Assembly: GCA_033558025.1 (NCBI GenBank)
Contig: JAUCEF010000012.1
Location: 1,178,001 to 1,242,000 of the forward strand
Length of the DNA: 64,000 nt
From: Phytophthora sp. 'mugwort'
Taxonomy: Eukaryota > Oomycota > Peronosporomycetes > Peronosporales > Peronosporaceae
Direction of reading: 5' to 3'
Positions 56,701 to 64,000 of this stretch are shown here, piece by piece. A program made the translations under genes and the position numbers. The stretch's first letter is position 1, and each line of letters begins with the position of its first letter. The notes beneath the pieces were generated by a model that saw only the letters and a list, made by a program, of their open reading frames with translations, was not told where the DNA came from and made no database searches.

Positions 56701-56828
56701 GAGCGGGAGAGCGTCTGCTGGCCGTCGCTTCCGTGCTCGCTGTTGTCCTTCTCTGTCCGCGGGGAGCCGTACGAGCGCTTGCTAGGACCTGAAGAAGGCA
56801 CACTCGCTGGCGCATACTCCATCGTCAT
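53724..56828 (-). CDS. Pumilio-family (PUF) RNA-binding protein with a CCCH zinc finger
   Basis: Single-exon gene of 1034 residues from the ATG at 56828; the ATG at 56822 is an alternative. The N-terminal 450 residues are Ser/Gln/Gly-rich and low complexity. A CCCH finger at about 455-475 reads CKFFLQGHCRMGSKCKFVH (C-x7-C-x5-C-x3-H). Eight PUF repeats follow at about 585-940. Their RNA-reading triplets are CR..Q, NY..Q, TR..Q, NH..Q, CC..Q, NY..Q, SN..E and NY..Q, which by the known code predict UGUANAUA-type targets. Repeat 5 has Cys where Arg is usual. PUF proteins repress or localise mRNAs; in Phytophthora a PUF gene (M90) is linked to sporulation, but I cannot tell whether this is its ortholog. 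The Gly/Met-rich tail ends at 53724. Confidence 0.93.
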   Translation of the reverse strand: MTMEYAPASVPSSGPSKRSYGSPRTEKDNSEHGSDGQQTLSRSGSAPPSLSFESSNLFRFGSSRDFFAPMKYSEDELTAASSPTGSDNNTSNDTGTSVATDAGNKELPPRTLSPSNQTSHDQEEANVVTDATGERPVEIKVRKAQPPMEMLPSHNSRRKNSIEMFLSQSPSQALGGDFLKLSMEDRQMSLQTSERASNGSGVSSSVSAAGTVNSYASGQFQLNPVQESSEYGSLTGRYRHQQPTATAQQQEHFRSSNRDTQQAHMPTSLSLARSSTVPGTSSAPSATYSGAYTLSPRMSSEDSWSGSQDGENNALYQEQMHDYYGTNQMAAPYEQQQYRQHQQQYRAPQTANGSYGYGNTPTRAQMTSGQWNPMVVGPHPPGMYDGNMYMNSRSSPMRHQMGYASQQVSMGMRGGGHTNNRAQGRNMYSRMTPPLPEASPPHSPRKGMGGGMMGMKQCKFFLQGHCRMGSKCKFVHQGGAPTPEHLNGGRQNASMMYQQSRMMMSPPPSHMMQQQRHQMAGDDLGHQHNGAFGGRQQSRMSYRSENAGTSGTMSLGLMNGGGMSAPMMGGAANDPSTLSAALSVEDIQNRVFAMSKDQNGCRLLQEQLDYEDRADLCEVIYQESLEHLAEMMVDPFGNYLFQKLLERVNEKQRLVIIRRVSSNLVAAALNLHGTRSVQKVVEVCATSPNVIEEDCQEDDGDEYGYVVDREERPEGGERRRTTSLPDLIVEALKDDAVRLCIDSNGNHVIQRALQFMKPEYNQFVFDAVCKECTTVGTHRHGCCVLQRCLDAANKTQKAEVIEQVERQAMKLMQDPYGNYVVQYVLDSCTAEEAFGVIMKPLGHIYELSVQKFSSNVIEKCLEKAPERVRQKYITEITSCPKMNKMLQDQFANYVVQRALCVCAEEQCLLLVKAIRPHLAAMKNTSGGRRITARILKRFPNMDISMEMGLSPTGDTLFDASANTMMMGHLPASSMGGYIPQQHLQNQMYGMQGGHMGHFQGGGRGNRMQQMHGNDGSMMMLNDVGGMGMNATSRA

Positions 56829-57674
56829 CAAAGCAACTGCGCGTCACACAGCAACAATCTCCTCCGCCTATGTATCAATACAATAAACGTCAATCCCCGC
56901 TCGTCAGTGAACTACAAGGCAGGCTTCTGACCACGAGAGTCCAGCGATACGATGGGTGGAAGGGTCGAGAGCGTCTGCGTCAGTGTCCTCTGCTTAAGAG
57001 GGGGGAGGGGAACGTCCAGCGGTCTCCACTAAGCAAGTTGCAAACTGTATGTGGCCCCCTCCCTGTGTCTCTTGCCTCCCGTCCCTCTCCATCCATCGCA
57101 TCCGCCTTCTCGTCTTCTAAATCTCCTTACCTTTGTATTGCTTTCCTTTCCTTTGTGTGTAGTATACACGACGGCGCCTGATTGATGGCTTTAGTGGCTC
57201 CGCTTTTCTCGAGCTTTTCCGAGCGGTCGTCGAGGCCTTCGACAGGCAGATCCACTACGAGACGAGACTCGAGGTGGCGGTGGTTGGCGCTGCTCTCCGC
57301 TTGGCTGGCGCGCTGCTCTTTGGCTGATAGTGCGGTGGGGGGCCGGACCCTTGAGTGGGCGGGAAGCGCGGACTGGGCAGTAACGCGTATAGTACGTATA
57401 GCTGAACCTCGCACAGCGCATTCTTGACTGCTAAAAGACACCCGAATAGTGCGCCCCCAACAGGATGTTGAGATTGAGGACTGACTTCTTTTACCTGTAC
57501 AACAGAATGGGTACAAGAATGTATGCGTGTAAACTTATCCGGTAGTACACGCTTTTTATCCGACGCGGTAGCGTGACTTATGTGTCCCTCCGCAACATGA
57601 TACATGCGACTGGGCGACAAAAGTGTAGGTCTGGTGGGGCACTGTACTATACATCTGTACCGTATTCGTGAGCA
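56829..57674. other. Divergent promoter region of the PUF and DHHC genes
   Basis: 846 bp between start codons. Pyrimidine-rich blocks near 57040-57150 may be leader sequence. ORFs on either strand lack support. No initiator was confidently placed. Confidence 0.5.
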
Positions 57675-58572
57675 ATGCCCGGCTTGGCGCTCCTGGGCCC
57701 AGTTTTCGTGGCCGTAGGCTACGGACTCATCGTGGGCATTGCGTTCGTTCACTTCAACAAGTTCCTACCGCCAAATAGCCCGACGCACTTGGTGCTGAGC
57801 ATCTTCCTGGCCTCGGAGCTGCTGCTGCAGTACTCACTAGCCATCTGGAGTGACCCTGGCTACGTGGAACGCCAGCATCTGGTCCACAGCGACAGCAGTA
57901 CTACAGATGGAGAGCAACGATTCTGCCCGCACTGCGAGCAGGTCAAGCCGCCCAGGGCGCATCACTGTCGTGAGTGTCGACGCTGCGTCTACGAGATGGA
58001 TCACCACTGTCCGTGGATTAACAATTGTGTCGGGTGCTACAACTACCGTACGTGCTGCGGTACTCTTTACTGTAAAAGTTAATGAGTTCATTATAAGGAG
58101 GTGATACTGTGGGTTGATTGCAGGACACTTTTGGCTGCTGCTTCTGTACATCTGGGGGAGCTGCTTGTACGTGGCGACGCTGTCGGCTGGGCTCTTTGTT
58201 GTGACGTTTACGACCAGCAGTGCAGATGAGCAAGGCGCAGGACGAGAGAGAGTAGTGCTGGACCGATTCAAGGTCTTGTTCTCGTTCATGTCCACGAGTC
58301 TCGTTGGCGTGGTGATTTGTGGCTATTGGGGGTGGCACGTGTACTTGATGCTCACGGAACAGAGCACGATCGAGTTCATGCAGCGTGAGGGAGAAAGGAT
58401 ACGACTGCGTGTTACTGGGGCATCGGTACGTCATGCGCTGGGGCGGCTGCTGGGCAGACAGGATGCGTTGTGGTTTACTGCGTTCGTTCTGCCGCCACTT
58501 GAACGGAGAGTGCCGCCCAAGTACATGCGAAAGCCAAGTAGCTATTATACAACTTCTGCCGGTGCCGTGTAA
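57675..58572 (+). CDS. DHHC palmitoyltransferase
   Basis: Two exons, 57675-58047 and 58124-58572, with a 76-nt GT..AG intron; 273 residues. Two N-terminal hydrophobic segments ([38 protein letters not shown]) lead to a DPG motif (WSDPGYVE). The Cys-rich DHHC domain follows: [20 protein letters not shown], then [20 protein letters not shown]. The intron interrupts NYR just after it, and the second exon resumes [13 protein letters not shown], giving two more membrane segments and a TTxE-like STIEF. This is the full architecture of an integral-membrane protein S-acyltransferase, with the DHHC Cys as acyl carrier. Which substrate or compartment is not evident. It ends the gene-dense island. Confidence 0.93.
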
Positions 58573-59052
58573 TGTCAGCTTTGCTCGCTTTGAACATAAA
58601 TGATGGTACATGCTATGAGCTCTTGCGAACCCAGTTTGGATATACGACTATCTTTCCTGTAAGAAAACTCGCTGGGGGAACGTCCTTGCTGAGCGTCTTT
58701 AAGACGTTGTTCTTCTTTCACATTTCATTACTTCCGAAGCAGTACCAGCGGGCTCTGGTTTAAACGCGTCTTGCACGTACCCTATTAATTAAGTCCCATG
58801 ATAATATTATAAGAATGCCACAAAAAACGCGTGTGACCGCGGCTTCGATCATGTGAAGCGCAATTTGGCAAGAATGTCATGCTGGAAATGGTGATTCTAG
58901 TTAAATTAGTCTAGGTAGCCCTTTCGGCACTTTTTTATTTAAGATTTTTCAAGGCTCGGTACAAAAAGTTGCAGGGTATACATAAGTTTGCACATGACGC
59001 ATGAGAAACGCCGGCGTGGGGGGACAACGCACACCTCTGTGCCTAGCATGGC
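58573..59052. other. Downstream flank, no gene
   Basis: A/T-rich region after the DHHC gene with no recognised feature. Confidence 0.5.
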
Positions 59053-59787
59053 GTGATTTACGTCGTGGTGCTAGGGATTATGAGAGCATCCATGCATTTG
59101 CTGCGAACCGTTAATCCCACTAGACAAAACGTTATTCCCACTAGACAGTACCATGGGACTGGTACATCAGGTGGGTGCAGCAGCCAAGAGATTCCTGAGC
59201 TACTTCGCGCCACCAACTCCGTCAAAGAGCTGGCGTTAGCGCACGCGCTTCAACTCGTCCGTTGCTTCAATCCGGCCCCCATTCGAGTCGGCCATTATAT
59301 GTACAAGCAACACTTCGACGTCATGTATTTAGAGGTAGGTAGGTAGACAATCTCTAGAAATGGAGGCGGCAAACATCCCGCAATCAAGGCACATTATATA
59401 GTTTTTGTTTTCCGGTGCATTCGACGTGCCCACCTTCTCCCGTCCTTCGCGGCGTGCATCAGAGATCTGGTTGACAAGATATTGAAAGCTGGTGACTTGA
59501 TATCATATCATTCACCTTTCTTAATGGCAGTTTTGAAGGAACACGTGTTGGTCCTCGCCATCGATCCCGAAACTGAGATGTATCCGTTGATTCCGGGCAC
59601 TGAAGAACCGCTTCATAACACTTGGAAAATTATCTCGGAGCAAGACCCTCCTCCTAAGCGGCAGCTTCGAAGCATTCGCTCGTTCAATGTCGTGAAGGGA
59701 GAAATATCAGCTCCCACACGACGCGAAATATTTGCGGCAGCTCTACGAGACGTCCTAAATACTTACAAACAGTATACTTATTATTAG
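59053..59787 (+). CDS. Unrecognised spliced ORF inside a foldback
   Basis: Exon 59053-59338 and exon 59402-59787 join in frame through a 63-nt GT..AG intron, giving 223 residues with no interruption. Readable pieces: PELLRATNSVKELALAHALQ (inside the left inverted-repeat arm), GHYMYKQHFDVMYLE, then RCIRRAHLLPSFAACIRDLV, AVLKEHVLVLAIDPETEMYP and APTRREIFAAALRDVLNTYK. The composition looks genuinely coding. I recognise no domain, signal peptide or effector motif. The first residues are unlikely to be original because they lie at and outside the repeat arm; a truncated transposon or host gene captured between repeats is likely. Confidence 0.4.
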
Positions 59788-60023
59788 TTTCTGCCAGATA
59801 GGCATGATCATGTAGTAACCCTCCACTGATATGCCCAGACTGGCTAGATGTTTGCACCAGAAGCAACGGACGAGTTGAAGCGCGTGCGCTAACGCCAGCT
59901 CTTTGACGGAATTGGTGGCGCGAAGTAGCTCAGGAATCTCTTGGCTGCTGCACCCACCTGATGTACCAGTCCCATGGTACTGTCTAGTGGGAATAACGTT
60001 TTTGTCTAGTGGGATTAACGGTT
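59106..60023. repeat. Foldback element with arms of about 163 bp
   Basis: The left arm 59106-59268 and right arm 59860-60023 are reverse complements, identical in my reading except for one extra base in an A run. Each arm contains a doubled word (TTAATCCCACTAGACA and TTATTCCCACTAGACA). The 591-bp interior carries the second half of the unrecognised ORF. Such near-perfect arms imply a recent inversion duplication or a foldback transposon. Confidence 0.85.
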
Positions 60024-60071
60024 CCCACATTTGCTTGTGTTTGGAAGGCAATTCCAAAACCGGCTATGCAT

Positions 60072-60225
60072 CAAGGGCTTCAGTAGGTGGGGTCACCCGC
60101 ATACTCGGGTTTGCTCAAACCTGTTTGCTCAAACCCGAGTATGCGGGTGACCCCACCTACTGAAGCCCTTGAACCTGTTTGCTCAAACCCGAGTATGCGG
60201 GTGACCCCACCTACTGAAGCCCTTG
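60072..60225. repeat. Palindromic tandem repeat
   Basis: A 41-bp word (ending in the CCCGAGTATGCGGGTGACCC region) occurs twice directly at 60131-60171 and 60185-60225 (54-bp period). It also occurs once inverted at 60072-60112, an exact reverse complement. The inverted pair can fold into a 41-bp stem with an 18-base loop. Confidence 0.9.
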
Positions 60226-60561
60226 ATTATGCCGCTCGCGAGATTAAGCACGCCCCAACACGAAGCTGAAAGCGAAACGCTCGAAATTTGAAGATGAAGA
60301 AAAAGTGTCAAAGTCAGAGTGCACAACTTACTTGTGAGTAGATGGACTCGTTTTGGTCTTTTACAACAAGAATACAACTTGGTGGGGAGGGACTCATGAG
60401 GTTGATCTTATCATCAAGTCGCGATTATCTTAAAGTCAAAACGTTGATCAATATATACACCATCAAATAAATAAAAAATAAGTTAGTGATATTTTTGAAG
60501 ATGATATTTTTGAATCCCAGATGCTTTTGTAACGACCGCATTTTTTTTAGGCACGTGTTGC

Positions 60562-60844
60562 TGTGCCCATCTAGCCTCATCACTTTTCTGGTTTACACTG
60601 TAGTGTTGTATTAAAGCTCTCACATCTCCCTTTATCCTAAACCTCCCGAGGACCGATGGCATCGCGGTCTTAGGCTTTGCTTAGCAAAGGAGTCGCTGCG
60701 CTCCTGCGAGGAAAGATTCTAAGCACGGCCCGCTACAGTCCTCGGCTCGCTGGAAAGCTCGGCGCTAAGCCCGCCTTCGAAAATACCGCGCGGGACTCCA
60801 TTGGTCGTTTTATGTGACTTTTATTCCGCTTTTTTATGGGCACA
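60562..60844 (-). mobile_element. MITE-like element, copy 2
   Basis: Bounded by TGTGCCCAT and ATGGGCACA; 283 bp, inverted relative to the copy at 29548-29863, with which it shares long blocks. The copies have diverged by substitutions and small indels, so transposition is not recent. Confidence 0.7.
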
Positions 60845-61599
60845 CGAGCCAAATACTATCAGTGGGTTCTAATCGTATTAAGTACAACAGCTTATTGACT
60901 GTCAGAACGGCGTGATATGATCCAGCCGAACCTACCTGTCATAGACCACTATAGCAATATATATATATATATATCTTCATATTAATAGACTAAGATGGGA
61001 AAGCCACCCGAGCATAACGTTTTCCCAAAAGATACGAGTATGCGATTAGTGTGACGCGAAACACAACACCTTGCGCACAGGAAGTGTGACTTCCAGAGAG
61101 AATACAAACTCTCCGTGAACGGCAGTTCACTAGTCCCTGGTCTGGGGGACTGTTACCAAAATTAGGTAGATTTAAGATAATATGTTTATAGGTGACCCCT
61201 TTTAATGCGTCTACATACTAACTATTAGTCACCTATAAAGTACCCTAGATCTTATCCTATTGGGTGCCTCTGAGGTCTTTGTACCATATGTGTGGTACCT
61301 ATCCGTGACGTCATAGTGATATCGGCTACATCACGTAGTGTACTTGCGTATACCTGCTCTGAAGAGAGACTTGGTACTCTTCATGTAACCCCGTTACAAT
61401 TAGCACGACGAGGCATCACTTACCACTAGAAGCAGCTTGCAGCAAGAGCCCAACGCGAGATCTGGCCGCTAAAACCGACTGCAAAGAACGATATCCAAAT
61501 TTAAAAGCGCGGGAGCGCTTTGTCCGTACTAAAACAACTGAATTGGACTGCAAGCGTGGCGCGTTGTTGCATTTCCTGCGGTAGACGAAGCGTTATATA
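60845..61599. other. Repeat-rich flank without genes
   Basis: Contains a TA dinucleotide run (about 60957-60974) and an inverted repeat TTTATAGGTGAC (61185-61196) / GTCACCTATAAA (61228-61239) whose similarity extends outward imperfectly, possibly a tiny MITE. No coding region. Confidence 0.5.
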
Positions 61600-62545
61600 C
61601 TTGGGTGTTACAATGTCTGTCCAGGCGCGTCGTCCTTAACGGCGATATGATCATTAGCAAGGCGAAGCGACTGGCAGACCTGGCAGACGTCCCGCTTGTC
61701 CAAATCTTAGAATCTTCAGTTATACCCGTTCAGAAAGCGGTATTGATTCCGGATACACGACAAAAGCTGTTCCGTCAAGGACGAGGACATTCCCGCACAG
61801 CGCGCGTCCCTTCGAGAGCGCCTCACGGGTGTCTCATTTGTGAGAATATACAGCATGGACGAAACGGATCTATTCTACAATATGGCGCCGGACAAAACAT
61901 TTGCGGTACGCCAGATAGAAAGCCGAATACGCGTCTTACCATTGCGTTTTGCCTTCAACGCTGATGGCTCCGATGAACGTGAGCCATTCATAATTGTCCA
62001 CGCAGCAAAATCTCGGTGCTTCGACAAAAAGAACGGGGTGCGACCAGGTTTTATTATCACAGCAACCAGAAAGCCTTGATGATTTGGGTTTTTCACGATT
62101 GGATGCGTGAACTTGGGCCAACAGCACGGTCAGGTACTCCCTCGTCTCGATAACGCATCGGCGCACATCGTCGTGAGCACAAAACTTCAAAGCATGACGG
62201 TTATCTTCTTACCACCTAACTCGACGTCTATACTGCAGTCACTAGACCTAGGAATTATTGCATTTTCAAACGCCTCTACCGTCACCGCCAGCTGCACATG
62301 CGATGGCGTCACTGCCAGCTGCACATGCGATGGATATGGAGGAAAAAGACATGCCCAAGTTCATAAATTTGACCAGCTGATCATACGCGCTGGATTAAGG
62401 CGCGTTAGCGCGAAGTCCCTGCCAAGTCCCTACTTAACTGCTTCCGCCACAGAGTTGCACGGCCTTGTTTGGGCCGTGCAACATCACGGTGGCGCCCGGC
62501 ATGATCAGCCACTCCTTACGTCGAGGAGCCGCCGCGAACGCTAAT
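61600..62545 (+). pseudogene. Second pogo-like DDE transposase, decayed
   Basis: Pieces: MIISKAKRLADLADVPLV (near 61650), then the DDE core IYSMDETDLFYNMAPDKTFA (about 61848-61905, first Asp), LPRLDNASAHIVVSTKLQSM (about 62135-62195, second Asp) and VIFLPPNSTSILQSLDLGII (about 62200-62260, the P-P-N-S-T-S..Q-x-L-D end). Frame breaks separate them and the C-terminal part is lost. It is closer to Tigger/Jerky types than the copy at 4.5 kb, so it is a different family. Confidence 0.75.
62280..62333 (+). repeat. 27-bp tandem duplication
   Basis: Two adjacent 27-bp units (GTCACCGCCAGCTGCACATG and GTCACTGCCAGCTGCACATG cores) differ at one base. They lie in the transposase remnant and encode TVTASCTCDGVTASCTCDG, a recent slippage event. 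Confidence 0.8.
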
Positions 62546-62559
62546 GCGTCGCTGAAGGT

Positions 62560-63470
62560 GGCTATCCGATGATATCAACTCATGGGGCATGGTTGTTGGT
62601 GTCGAAACCAACAACCATGGGTTAACCAAGGCGTTCTCCAGCATAGGGACAAGGGGAAAAGAAAATCAGTGTGTGTTTGTGTCGCCAAAGTTAGCGGGAT
62701 ATTCAGCACCAGACCTGCCCGTTGCAACACCAACAATCTCCGGCCTACAGCAGCCGTTCTCCGCGCTGGAGTACGGCCAACTCGTAACCGTACCTGATGA
62801 GCCTATCGTCACGGGATGAGCTTCAACGGCGTTCTGAATGTTGTTGACGCCACCATGGCCTCTCTACTGATACAACTGCAAATCGTCCTTGCCGCGACAG
62901 CCAGCGCGAGCACAACTCCGGTTTTTGTGTCTCGCAATATGTACGCCCTGAAGCGCGTAATCGCTGCCACTAATAATTGCCTTGGGACCGGAATCTCTAC
63001 AGCAACTTACTGCGAATGGGGAGCGCATCACCAAGCTCACTGGCCTCCATAAAGCACGCGCAGGTTGGCGATGGTGTAGCACAAAATACGCTGCTATCAT
63101 GATTCTAAAGAACATATTAAGTCAGTTGATCGGCATCAATGCGGCTTGGCCGTCTCGAGGATGCGCAGCTCGTCTGTGCATGTACACTCCGAGAGAGGTG
63201 CAAGAGTTAGGAACCTTTGACTAATTACCTGCAGCCGAGTTGGCCGTGGCCCCGGCGCCTGTAACATCGTCCACGCTGGCAGGATGCTCCCTAAATTGGT
63301 ACGCAAGTCATATCTGGCAAAAGTTTAAGAGGAAAAAGGAACACAACAAACGCGCCGACGCAAAAGCTGCTGTGAACATACTCATGGTACTGTACCAGGC
63401 CAGGAATTGGCACCGTACCAGAACGGGCATTTTACGCTACCGAAAATACTTCTCTAAACGTTGATTTAAA
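62560..63470 (+). pseudogene. Possible Crypton-type C-terminal fragment
   Basis: Plus frames read SAPDLPVATPTISGLQQPFS, LEYGQLVTVPDEPIV, then ILKNILSQLIGINAAW and finally STLAGCSLNWYASHIWQKFK followed by NKRADAKAAVNILMVLY. The last part resembles the aromatic-rich domain that follows the recombinase in oomycete Crypton genes (compare the element at 2.8-3.2 kb). A hairpin CATGGTTGTTGGT / ACCAACAACCATG lies near 62588-62620. Stops interrupt the frames and no recombinase domain is present, so this is a weak assignment. Confidence 0.3.
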
Positions 63471-64000
63471 TAGATCTGGCAAAATTTCGGAAAACAGAAC
63501 TGTCATTAAAAAATGCTCGTCGGCGAAAACCTTATATTTCATGATTTCGGTCTGCGCGGCGGTCGATCATTTGCTGACTGCAACCACATACATCCTCTCA
63601 CCATGTCCCAACGCAAGCACATTTGTCTACATGCTCGTAGGTACTGTTTTCGAAGAAAGCATCAACGAGTTCACCTTCATTTTCGGAGGCGCGGCGAGAT
63701 CTGAGTCGCTGCCACTCGTCATGCCTGGTCTTCTTCTGCGGAGTTGCAAGTTATTTTTCCTTTTGCTTACGCAAATCGAAGTCGAGGTCCCTCAGCCTTA
63801 AGCCTTTCAATAAAAACTAAAACAAAGCGCTAATGATTGGTAGTCCCACATATAATATTACCATATATATAATCATTTGAGTATGATATGTAACCTCATA
63901 TTATGATATTATCAGCTAATGATAGGTTGTCTCAAATTATGATAAAGATTTTAAGTCAGTGTTAGATTGCGGGGTCGTCTGAGCACTCGAGCTCGGCGAT
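63471..64000. other. Window end, no gene recognised
   Basis: A/T-rich. Two related words, GCTAATGATTGGTAGTC (about 63830) and GCTAATGATAGGTTGTC (about 63914), may be a small direct repeat. The 86-codon plus ORF at 63541 has no domain. Confidence 0.4.

Noticed and set aside
60072..60225. CRISPR-like repeat array
   Set aside because: Only two direct units with identical short spacers and one inverted copy, in a eukaryotic genome; no Cas genes. It is a palindromic tandem repeat.
60957..60974. TA dinucleotide run as an origin or promoter element
   Set aside because: A simple microsatellite of nine or so units with no supporting context.
1..64000. RxLR or Crinkler effector genes
   Set aside because: Scanned the translated frames for a signal peptide followed by RxLR or an LFLAK-type motif; no convincing case.

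Overview
The window looks like nuclear DNA of an oomycete of the Phytophthora / downy-mildew type. The evidence is short introns of about 60-85 nt with GT..AG ends, genes that are compact and mostly intronless, candidate initiator elements resembling the oomycete TCATT..CATTT core promoter, and a mixture of mobile elements typical of Peronosporales. Nothing is bacterial: there are no operons, Shine-Dalgarno sites or CRISPR arrays.

Layout. About 1-30 kb is a gene-poor mosaic of decayed transposons. In order these are a Crypton-type tyrosine recombinase (1.2-3.2 kb), a degenerate tRNA-like sequence beside a poly-G run (3.6 kb), a pogo-like transposase (4.5-6.0 kb), a piggyBac-like transposase with several introns (6.8-10.2 kb), a Ty3/gypsy fragment on the minus strand (11.2-13.2 kb), a Merlin/IS1595-type transposase (17.1-18.1 kb), a Ty1/copia fragment (20.3-22.8 kb), a MULE fragment (22.8-23.3 kb), a Myb/SANT-like remnant (23.5-24.1 kb), a hAT fragment (25.0-25.7 kb), an internally deleted piggyBac relative (26.6-27.8 kb) and a MITE-like repeat (29.5-29.9 kb).

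An intact FYVE zinc-finger gene occupies 30.1-33.2 kb (minus). It is followed by a tRNA-like/SINE-like sequence and a decayed non-LTR retrotransposon (34.1-41.2 kb, minus).

From 44.4 to 58.6 kb lies a gene-dense island of six apparently intact genes: a RING-H2 protein (-), a DNAJC11-type J protein (+), a MORN-repeat protein resembling radial spoke head 10 (-), a TAPT1-family membrane protein (+), a Pumilio protein with an added CCCH zinc finger (-) and a DHHC palmitoyltransferase (+). They alternate in strand, so every neighbouring pair is divergent or convergent. The MORN/TAPT1 heads are 130 bp apart and the DNAJC11/MORN tails 49 bp apart. Their functions span ubiquitin or membrane traffic, mitochondrial membrane organisation, cilia, RNA control and protein lipidation, so the clustering looks architectural rather than a pathway.

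From 58.6 kb to the end the window returns to repeats: a foldback of about 163 bp arms enclosing an unrecognised spliced ORF (59.1-60.0 kb), a palindromic tandem repeat (60.07-60.23 kb), a second copy of the MITE-like repeat in inverted orientation (60.56-60.84 kb), a second pogo-like transposase (61.6-62.5 kb) and a Crypton-tail-like fragment (62.6-63.5 kb). All calls are by reading sequence; no database search was possible.
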